DNA of 64,000 nucleotides, from contig OX421495.1 of the NCBI GenBank assembly GCA_949126835.1, positions 5,534,011 to 5,598,010 of the forward strand, written 5' to 3'. The DNA comes from Anisus vortex (lineage: Eukaryota; Mollusca; Gastropoda; Planorbidae). The notes under the pieces were generated by a model, which was not told the origin of the DNA, did not search any database, and saw nothing but the letters and a program-made list of their open reading frames with translations. The position numbers and the translations under genes were made by a program. Shown here one piece after another: positions 49,301 to 61,306 of this stretch (position 1 is the stretch's first letter; the number at the start of each line of letters is the position of its first letter).

Positions 49301-52300
49301 AGACGTGATCTCATAGCTTCTTTTCCTTTCTACAAAAAAACAAATCAACAAAATGGATGTCAAAAGTCATGATTAAATTAAATTCTAACACAACTAATTG
49401 CTTTGGCTTTTAATCAAAATTTTGCAGCATGGTGCTCATTCCAAAACAAGGCAATTGGCACCGCTGATGACTTGACTTACTCTCAGAAGCATCAAATGAA
49501 TGGAAATGAACCGGCTGAATGTAGTTGACCAGAAGAGACATCTCCATGGCAGCTGAAGCTTCCTTGCCTGCTGTACCCTGGCAACCAAAATAAATGGATT
49601 GATTAAAAAAAGTTGACAGGCATTATTGTCATTAGATTAGAAATAATTATTTGATTGATCAAAATACTGTAGATGGAAATATGGTTTAATTACAAAAAAG
49701 AAACATAAAAAAGTATTTAATTACTTTGTATATACAATACTTTGCTGTTGAAGCAGCGTTCACCAGTTTCTTTGCACCGGGCATACAAGGGGATTGTGTG
49801 GCCAGTACAATAACCATCCACCTTTACTTTACCCCAACTAAAGTCAGGTACCCATCAGAGCTGGGTAGACTCAGGGACACCCTCCAGACCCGGGAACAAA
49901 ACCTTGAGCTAGCGTTACTTCTATATTGTCTTGCCATTATACTGTCATAGGGTCTTGACCATGATTTCATACTTAAACCTTTCAAAGGTCCACACTATCA
50001 GTAAACACACCTGTTTAGCAGGGAGTTTGTGAATTCAGCAAGGTCATTGTTTGAGCTACTAGTTCACTAGTAGTTAACAGTAAGCAATTCAGCAAGATCA
50101 TTGTTTGAGCTACTAGTTCAATAGTAGTTAACAGTAAGCAATTCAGCAAGATCATTGTTTGAGCTACTAGTTCACTAGTAGTTAACAGTAAGCAATTCAG
50201 CAAGATCATTGTTTGAGCTACTAGTTCACTAGTAGTTAACAGTAAGCAATTCAGCAAGATCATTGTTTGAGCTACTAGTTCACTAGTAGTTAACAGTAAG
50301 CAATTCAGCAAGATCATTGTTTGAGCTACTAGTTCACTAGTAGTTAACAGTAAGCAATTCAGCAAGATCATTCTTCAATCTACCAGTTCTGTACTAGTTA
50401 ACTAGTTAACAAAAAGCTTTCTCAAAGAGTTTATAAATAAAGCTAAACATAATGGACAATTCAACTTTTAGATCAAAAGCTTGTTATATTCAATGTACCT
50501 TTTCTTTCTTCATTCGTTGCCGCCTCTTCTTTTCTTCTTCGGTTAAGATTTTCTTCTGCTTCTTTCTGCTGGTCTCTTTCTCGACATCTGCCGTCTCGTC
50601 GTCGTCGTCACTGTCACTGGATTCTGTGTCACTGTCCAAGTCATCACCGGGGTACTTGACCAGGTCCACTGTCTCTGTTGTTCCTTCACTAAACAACAAC
50701 AAAAACAACAACATGCAGACATCAGTTGTAATTGAATAAAAACCCTAAAAATGTGTACATCTGTTCTTAAAAAAATTTAGTAACAATCGTAACTACATTT
50801 TTTATTTACAAGCAAGGTTCCAACAAGAAGATGATGTCATGCTTACAGAAAAAGTTTTAAATTTCTTTTTCGCAGAAAAAAATTCCATAATTGAAAACAT
50901 TAACGAAAGTAAAAGTATCATGTGCTAGTGAAGTATCATTTAACCAGTATGGCCAGAATATACAAGTAGATTGCACTACCAGCACAATGCATAAAGCACA
51001 TTTTTGTATGCCTCAGTAATGTCATGTGACTTATTAGAGCTGGGTTTAACTCCAGAACACCTTCCAGGCTTGGGGAGACTAACCTGCTGGATTTGAACAC
51101 AAGATCTTTAGAATTTCAGAATTTTAGATATGTGGTTTTCTTTGTTTATATGCACACTTAGTCTGTAATGTTTGAGAGTGTCAGGAAACAAATATGTGCA
51201 TTCTATTAAAGTGTTGAAATGGCATTCAACAGTAACAAGCTATTGCCTATTGCTAAATCAAATGTAAGAAAGGACACAACATAAGGATAAAATCACTTTT
51301 CTTATCCCTTATGCGAAAACAAATGTATATGAGTTTTCCTTCTTCCCAAGTGGCATCCAGGCATGGAAAGGGTTGCCTGAACAAACCAGGAAAACCAGTA
51401 ACTTAACATCACTTAAAAAAACTATTCAAACTGCAAGTCTAGACTCAGACCCTGGATGAGCGTAGGACACAATAATCTTCTTTATAGAAGAAGCATTTGT
51501 AATATATAAGATAAGAATCAAGAAGCATTATAGTATAATATAGTAAAGTACCCTTTGGACCAAACTGATCATAGGCTGGTGAAGCAGCGTTCACCAGTTT
51601 CTGTGGCCACGGCAAACGAGGGGATGTGTAGCCAGCACAATGCCAAGTCGCCTTTACTTTACCCCAACTAGTGTCAGGTACCCATCAGAGCTGGATAGAC
51701 TCAGGGACATTCGGTAAAATTCCTAGCCTGCACCAGGATTCGAACCCAAAACTTATATCCTTTATGCCATCTTCATAATACTATAATGTAAAAAATTGTA
51801 CCTGGATATTGAAAGGTTTTTCTCCAGCGCTATTCTACTGGGAGACTTAGGCTCAGGCACAGGTAGACTGGCACCTGGGTCAAGGACAGTATCATCAAGG
51901 GGCGCCTCTACGCTCTCGGGTGTCGGAATGCTCATCTCAACGTCCTCTTCCACCTCGCTCAGCCTTACCTTGGCTGGCCCGTCTCCGGCAGATATGGAGT
52001 TGGTCTGTTTAGGGCGAACCCTCTTGGACATATTTTGAGCTATGAACAGCAGTAACAAAAATTGTTTGTCAACGTCAGAAAACTATTAAAGAACTCAACC
52101 AAGTCAAAGGCAAAATTTTATTTTATCCTATTCAGTTCAGTTTTTTAGCCTGTGTTAAATTTGACAATTAATTCCAACATATAGTTATGGCCAAGCTAAA
52201 CGAAGCTCAAATCATTTTTCATTATGCAACAATTAATGACATAAGGAAGTAAGCACAATCAAGAATCTTTTGCAAACCAATGAATAACATGGGTGGCCAT

Positions 52301-55300
52301 TACCAGATCCAAATAACTTTTAGTTTAGCGTTGACAGAAGAAATACCACTAAGTGTTTAAATCTCTATGTTTTCTTACATATAAAAAGAAAAGAAAAAAA
52401 GTTTCCTTGACTTCCATTAGATTTGAGTGATAAGCTAGACCCAGGATCGTAATATAAATATTTTTAAAAAAGCACACAATTTTAGATCCATTGTAAATAA
52501 ATGACTAATGGAAGTTTAGTTTTTACCTTTTAACTGTAAAGTATTTGTGAAACATTAACGTATCATAATAAAAAATTGCACAAAATAATAATTTAAATGA
52601 CGTCATACCTAAAATTAAACATATTATTATTCATAAAAATGTAAAAGAAAGATTAAAAAAAAGGAATTAGCCAAATGTTTCTTTGTTTTGATGTTAAAGA
52701 CAAAAAATGATTGAAAGGATTAAAAGGGTTAAGTTCATTGTACACATTAGGTATATTGTAAGTGTAGTATACAAGAATTTCATTTCTAGCTGCCAAAAGA
52801 AACAAAAACAAGAATAAGTTGCTTCAAGATAAAACATTATCATATGTTGATATATTATTTTATTCCACGCTCAACAGTTAATGAATCATGAGATAGATTA
52901 AAAAGTGCTGTTTAAAACAAAAAATGTGGTTAAAAAAAAATTTCAAACTAGAGGAAAGTCTTGTGTTAGTTGGATCAAACAGAAGCATTATCTTGGTAGA
53001 CAAGTTGGAGGAAAATTATTATTGCACAAAGTTAATTTCATAACAGTTTTCTGTCCTCCACCATTTAACTACCCCAGGTTTTTAATATAAATATTTGCTA
53101 ACTTTGCATATTTTGACCATTTCTTATTTATTTATGACGTCGTTGTGACTTCCTCCGCATATAAGTATGCGGAAATGATGACGTCGATTCGACGCCCACG
53201 GTATTTAAGGGGTTGGTTTTAAAAAAAAATGAAAGCTTTAATCTAGATTACAGTATGAAAAATAACATTTAAATACTTTTATCAAATTGTTCCAAAAGAA
53301 AAGAAATTGTAATATTATTTATATTTTAAAAATGAAAAAAAGAAATGTTATAATTAAATTGTGTGCAGCAAGTAGACATTTATTTCAATGGGAGAGGGAA
53401 AGGACGAGGGGTTGGGGGGAGAATGCCCAGAGAGAGTTCAATCAAAAAAGGATAAATGATTGTAAAACAAAACAAAACAAAAAAAAATGTCTAGATTTTG
53501 CAATTGAGCTCAACACTCACTTTTTTACCTTTCTTTTTGGCTGGAAATCAGGTCAAACAAAGTGTTAAGAGAAGTGCTTTAATAAACTTGACTAGCTTTA
53601 ACTAACATTCCCCCCCCCCCCGCACATTCAACTGGCCCATTTTTATATAATCTATTGTTTATGTTTTATGAACCGTTTCGGGCTTTAAATGAAAAACCTA
53701 ATTAAAGGATAGTATAAAGTAGTCTAAATAAAGAAATACAATTAATTACATATTTTTGGGGGGACCAATATTCTAAACTATAGAAAATGAAAGCTACATA
53801 TTATTATCTCATTTCTCTGAAAGAAAATATTTTGTAGCCAATTGTATCTGATTGGACAGATTCATGAATAACTCAGTGGAAATTTCCCCATGATAATTGT
53901 CTAATTAATTTCCTGTGGTCCGGGATGATTATTGTCATGGTTCGTGATAACTGTACAGTAGCCCGTGATAATTGTCAAATAGTAATTGGCAACCCCACAA
54001 TTATTTAAAAGTTTTAAACAAGGGCTATTACTCTAAGAAAAGTAACTGATAACAATAGGTGAAGATATTATCCTTACTTTGATAGTTTTACAAAGTGTTA
54101 AGTATTTAGATTTTTGAAAAAAAAAAACTGATCATCGCTATTTACCATAACATTTGGATACTTGCCCAAAGGTATACTTTTAAGATACAAGAGTTCAGGT
54201 ATTATTTTTAGTATGTACTCAGCATGCAGCAGAGTGACACATTCAAACTTGTCCAATCAGAATAGTCCCTAGCTGCAGCAAACCAACACAATAATTTTTT
54301 TTATATTTCTCATTGCTGTCTATCCATCCCCAGTCATTTATTCTTGTACAAGATTATTTCATGACAAGATTTCAGACAGCCACCACTTCAAAAGTAAAAA
54401 AATAACAAAAAGCCAGGAAAAACCATTACCAATGAGCTGTTTCCCCCAAAAAATATAAGAAAAAGGAAATGTTTTGACATGCAGGCAACAAGCAAAAACT
54501 TGTATCATGATTCACCACATTACCATCTCTAACCCCATTTGAAAAAATGATATAGAGGAGATTTACATGCAATACATAGATGCACAGTTCTTGGATATTG
54601 CAGACGACCAAAAGCCAAGAAACAAAAAACATTGTGTAACTAATAAATACACAGAGGTATAATCATATATGCATATATATGTATGTAACACACAGTAATA
54701 CTCCATTAAGCTGGACATGGTCTTGATAAAAAGAGATTCAGATTAAATTGATCATTTTACAAATGCGACAAATGCACAATTAGAATCAGAAAATTTTTTT
54801 TTATCGATTCGGTAAATTATATGATCAGCAGTTTTTATGCTACGATCTGGATGATTGGAGTCTGACTGTGTGCATACATAGATATGTATTTATGTAAAGA
54901 AACTGTATGGACCCTCAGAAAGTGTTGAGTGTCCATACAGCCGAAATAAAATGTTAAATCTTTTGTTAGCAACTAAACAAGGCATGCTTACCTCTGAACT
55001 TGCGAGAGGTTTTTTCTAAAAAATATTTTAACGGAGAACAACGAGGTGAGACTAAATAAGTGCGCAGTGACAACTGACATCTTTGCACTCTGTAAGCTGG
55101 CGTGCCGCCGGGGGAGCTATTCCCTGACAGTGCTAAAACGCTGACCTACGCATTTACATTTTCATGCACGAGGAATGCTAGCTTAAAAACTCAACGATTT
55201 ATCTGCTACTGAGAAAGGTACATTTAAACCGAATCTTTACACCAGTCTAAATGCTAGTTCTTTAATTCAATACAAAATACAATTTCCTATCATTGTTTTT

Positions 55301-58300
55301 AAACTCTAGCAATGATCTTCAGTGTAAAAGATAATTTACAAATATAATTTTTTTCTCAAAATTATAAGTTAGAGAAATTTTATTCAAAATAAAGGACTGT
55401 TATGGTTTCCATTATCCTTTATTTTAAAGTATACATTTGATTCAGCCCATTATTGACGTAGCTGTTTGCGCTTTACAGCTGTCAGACTTTTATTATTTCC
55501 CCTGGCGACACCACAGTCTTCTATTTTGACAACAAGTAGACATAATGTATTCTGAGGCTATTTGAACACTGTTTTTTTTTTTCCATTCTTGCAACTTCAC
55601 ACACCGCAAGTTAAAGAACTTCAAATGTCTATTACACAAAAAAATGAAACAAAACAATTTAAAATAAATTTGTCCAAATAGCCCCAAAAATTCATTCCAT
55701 GCATAAATCTTTTATAACAGATCAACAATTTCAGCTCTAATATTTATGAAGCCATGAGAAAAAACAAAATGAAATGAATCAACATTGACAATAACTTCTT
55801 TAAAAAAACAACCTAAATAAATCATTACAAGTAGTGCACACGTAAAGATACAGCCAGTGTACAGTAAAGACTTCAATGCAACAGCAAACAAAATACATTG
55901 CATGATACTCTGAGCAATCTCTTCAGCTTACTGCCAAGTATGTAATAAAAGGCTTTATGTTTTTTTGGATTACAAAATCCATTTATCATTTAGTATCATT
56001 GTCAAGCCTGCACAAATGTTATCTTTAAAAAAAAAAAGTTTGTTGTTTTTTTTGTTATGCATTCATGTGCATGAGATATAAATTTAAATGAATAACATAA
56101 AATAATGTATAAGAGATATTAAAATTTATTAGGCTGGAAAGTATTTGAATGTTTTTTATTAGTAAACTTTAAATCAAATAGCTATCAAATAACTTCAGCT
56201 GATATTTTGATATCAATTATGACCGGATTATTTCATTAATTTTTCTTTTCTTTTTTTTTTTTCTTACAAAAACTATAAAACTGTAATTTAATAATGCAAA
56301 GGAAAACTTCAAATCAACAGAGATAAAGTAAGATAAAGATACAATAAACAACATTCCAGAGAGACATTCAATGGTGACATATCTAAAGCCTTTGACTAAA
56401 TCTGCTTTCTTTGTCAGTGATAGACACATGCATGTTTCATGTTATTCTGGTTCACTGTACACACATTTTACTGCTGGAATCAGCCATTCAAAAGTAAAAT
56501 TGTAAAAGTAAAGTAAGTAAAGTATACCGTCTGACCAAATTGATCCTTAGAGATTGGTGAAGCGGCATTCACCAGTTTCAGTGGCCTACTAGGGGATTGT
56601 GTGTCCAGCACAATGCCCGGTTGCCTGTACTTTACCCCGACTGAAGCATCAGAGCTGGGTAAACTCAGGGGACACCCTCCAGACCCGGGAACAAATCCTA
56701 GCCTTCACCAGGATTCAAACCCAGTACCTTTGAGTACCCCAGCTAAATGTGCTGCAGCTTGGCCACTGATAGGACAGGTATATCATATAGCTATATAACT
56801 GTGAAATGACTTTGATATCGATCCAATTTTAATGGTCCTTCTGATAAAAATAAATAACCTAAGAGCAGACAATGCGAATCGTCTGTGTAAAGCTTATGTT
56901 GTTGTTTCTTTTACACATTGTGGTGACAGTGCCAAGCAAAACAGAAGGACACACACATGACAAATGACGATGCAAACAACAAGCGGTACACAAGGCAAGT
57001 GACCGCTATTGACCTTTAACTTCTTACCACGATGGAAGTGCTTCTTCTTATTCTTGATGATGATTTTACGCTTCAGTTGATTTGGGCTTGGCAATGGAAT
57101 ATCAGGCTTCAACTGTTCGTACAATGAAATGTGAATTAAAAAACATTAGTAGATAGTAAACAAACTATTTAGACTTTATACTATTTAGACAATTGAGACT
57201 TTAAATTTAGACTTTAGACTATTTAAACTTTAGACTATTTAGACATTTTAGGCTATGTAGATTTAAAGACAATTTAGACCTAACAATGCATTTTTTAAGA
57301 AAAATAGTTGGCAAGAAAAAAAAAAAAAATTTCCACCATCTGAAATTGTAATTCTATATTGACAAAATTAACAAATTAATGTTTTCAATTTTATACTGCA
57401 CCATTTCAACTTTTAATATTATTTTTTTATCATATCCTAGGAGGATGTCAATAATATACTATTTGTTAAACAATGAAAGCATCCATTTTGAAGCTTTGTA
57501 AACTGGTCTTGATTAGTACTTTGACTAAATATTGTAGACAAAAACAACCACTCAGAAGTAAGAAACAAGAATTTGTCAAATGTCTGCTTACTGGATGAGT
57601 GTCTAGAGGATTAATAAGCAGCAGGTCTCCAAATATAGTTCTGCAGTAGTTGGCCATTTTGGCTTGTTGCTTTGGGCTGTAAGGAGAAAGTATTGATGAA
57701 CAAGAAATTCTATTGGACACCATCTCCCAATTCTGCACAGTAAAATATCCTGTTTTAACTTCTAAATGTACCTGCAATGGTTCTCAAAAGACAAAATCAC
57801 AGGGAACTCTGATGTTTTGAATGCACTTTGGGCAATAGCCTCTATCACATCCTGTTAATAAATAGTAATCATTACAACAATCCAATGCATTAACATACAT
57901 TAACAAAATATATATAATTCATGTTTAATTTCTTTATCCAGAAAGTTATTTTAATATTTAAAATGTTAGTTGCTACACCAAGACTAAACTATAGTCTCCC
58001 TTTGAAAGCCAAGGGCTAACCTTTTTTGTTAAAGGCACAACTGATGTAAAATTAAAGTTGGGATTTTCTTTAAACCACTGAAGAAATTGGAACTTATATT
58101 TATTTATGTGCTGAGGGGTAGTGATGGAGGGGGATGGTTGCAGGATTTTTCTTTGAGAGAACCTTAATCTCAAAAGCTGCCGTGAAAAGCGTCCCCTTCT
58201 CCTAAGTAGTCATGCAACTTTTGAGAGAAAATAACACATGAATCTTTTCATGGACATCTTCAAATAGCTCATTCATTTTAATTGAAAATAACTCTAACAG

Positions 58301-61250
58301 TACAAAAACAACCTAACATAAAAGGTTCTGTAAAAGCTAAGGTTACTTTTTACTTAATCTTATCTGTTAAATTTACTTCTTCTATACAATTGGCTACCAC
58401 ACTTATCTGAGGTTTGAATCAAATCAAAAACCCTTGTTACGCTCTAGTGAAACAATCATCTTTTAACAAACCTTGAACAAGATCTCAGTACACATTGTGT
58501 ATCCGTGGGTGATGACCGGCTCCATATCCGAGTCTTTGCCGTCCCAGCAGTCGAGCTCCACACAGCGGCAGCCACTCAACAGGACCTGGTGGTACATCTC
58601 TACCGAAGACTTGCCCGTGAACTGGTGACCTTTATGAACAAACAAATCGACAGTGAAACTATCTGCCAGATGACATAAAAGAAAAGGTACAGGTACAGAT
58701 GTCATAATTGAGATGCTCAGCTCACCTGTCAGGTAGGTGTTGTGCGAAGAGTTGATGAAGTAATGAGCCAGGGGCTGGTCCATGTCCTCGCTCATGTCCA
58801 GTTTGTCCGGCGGGATCAGGTTGTTGTCCTCGCTCATGAGGAACTTCAGAAACCCATCCTGGGACAGATGACCTGCAAATGGAGGAGTGACCCGCTTTCA
58901 CATTTTGCATCAAAAAATGGCAAGGAGGGGATTGGATTTATTTTCAGATCCACTTTGAATGAAACAATCAAACTGAACAGGGCTTAACACTGCTAAATAT
59001 ATCTCCATCTATGTAGATTAAGCTAGAGACAGCTGTAATTCCGTCATGTTCTATATAACTTCCAATTATTAACCCCAATGACACTAAAGCATTATTTACT
59101 TATGTATTAATTGATTGGTTCTAAAACATAATCTATTTGATGCTAAACACTAGCAAAAATTTACAAATTAACTAACATCTGAAGAATCAAAATGGGATGT
59201 TTCTATCAATGATGTGATACATAATAAATTCTACATGCAACTACCACACTGGGGTTAGGGTGTTCTAATCAGCTAAATAAATATAAAAAATCAATCTTCA
59301 TGCATCAAACTCAACTAGAGTACATTAGATCCACTCACTGTCTTGTCTGTCTGTCTAATTAGGCTTTTCTCTCTTTCCTCCCCCTCACCATCAGCCCCCC
59401 CCCCCCCATCCCTCCCGCCTTATAAAGAGAAAAAAAAAACTAACAGCCATGCATGATGTTGTCTTATGCAGATATGTACCATACAACATAATTCCTTTGG
59501 CAGAAAGGTTTTTGTGGGCTTGTATTGGAATCTTGGTTATGTTTAACATTTCATCATAGAAATGAGGTCAACTAAATAGAGAAAAAACAACTAATTCTAA
59601 TTTCATTTTCCCATAATTTCCTTGAGTTGCAAAGGAACAGAGAACTTAATAACCTTGCAAGGGAGAGAATTTCTACTAATTTCCCCAACAATTTATATTC
59701 CATAAATTATAGCTTTCCCATAATCCAATCTGAGCTGCATGGGAAAAGATAGCTCAATAACGTTACGAGGGAGACAATTTCTACTCATTTTGCCGATAAT
59801 TTACATCCTTTATATTATGCCACACAATTGTAAGTTTTTTTTAGTCACAATACAACTATATAGTTTTGTTTCACTGAAACTTTCAGTTTTTAATTCCTTA
59901 AAGGTTCACTTTTCACCAAATAGTAAAGTAAGTTGAAGTAAAGTACCCTTCAAATTGATCATGGGTCATAGGCCGGTGAAGCAGCGTTAACCAGTTTCTG
60001 TGGCCATGGCATACTAGAGGATGTGTGGCCAGCACAATGCCCAGTCGCCTTTACTTTACCCTAACTAATGTCAGGCACCTATCAGAGCTGCATATACACA
60101 GGGACACCCTCCAGTCCCGGGAACAAATCTTAGAACCAGACCTAGGTAGTAAAGTTAAACTTATACTTGTGGTTTAGTTATTGCACGACTTTTATATTTT
60201 GAAAACAAAATTACTATAATTCAACTTGGACAATGATAAACTCACTGTTCATGGAAATCTCTTTGCATAATGGGACAGGAGTGTTTGTGTGAACAAAAAT
60301 TGTTAACTTTTTGGTAATTAGTCTAAGTTCTTAACATAAAAATATTAATGAAAAAATGAAAAAAAAAATGTGTATCTTTTTAAAATGAAATGTTTAAATA
60401 ATATGGATCACAGAAAACTGGAATTAAAAAATTTAAAAAAAAATTAAAACAACTAATGAAACTAAAATGGGAAGGATTTAAACATTAAATTTTATGGGGA
60501 AAATATAGAGTGCACAGTATTTGATACTAAATAGGGGAGAGAAAAAAACACATGCAAATTTTTTAAAATGTACACGTAATACTTTTCTAAACAACAGACT
60601 TGCAAAGGCAATCACCAAAGGTCAACTCGGTCATCATGCTGCCAACTTTACACACCTCAAAAGATTTTTCTAAAATAAGCCGCCAACTTTCAGGGATTTA
60701 AGCGGCTCTTGGATTATGGCATATGAATTACCGTTAAATCTCGGATATTATCCACAATTGTGAAAATAGAGCCAGCTGAGGTCGCTAATTAAGATTTGGA
60801 TTATGGTGCATAAGAACCATTAAATCTTGGATAACATCCAAATAGAGCCAGCTGAGGTCGCTCATTATGATTTGGATTATGGTGCGTGAACTACCATTAA
60901 ATCTCGGATAACATCCACAATCGTGGAAATTTAGCGCGATGAGGAGACTAAATGTGATAGATTGGAGAGATGTGCTTAAGAAATGATCATCTTCGTCACC
61001 ATCAACTGTCACACAATCAAACATTTCCCTGACGATTTCAATAGTGTCACTGTGTAATCAAATTTAAAAGAGAGAAAAAAAAAACGGGGAGGGGGGGGGG
61101 GCTAAAAAAAAAAGTAATAATCTAGCATCAACACCAGTCAGATATTTGGGTGAAACATTTGAAAACACAAGGTAATCCTTTCACCTGCTGGGGGGTTTCT
61201 CAACAGGTACACCTACATCTATTGCAAGCTATTTTTTGAAACATGTGCAT

Positions 61251-61306
<56 letters not shown>

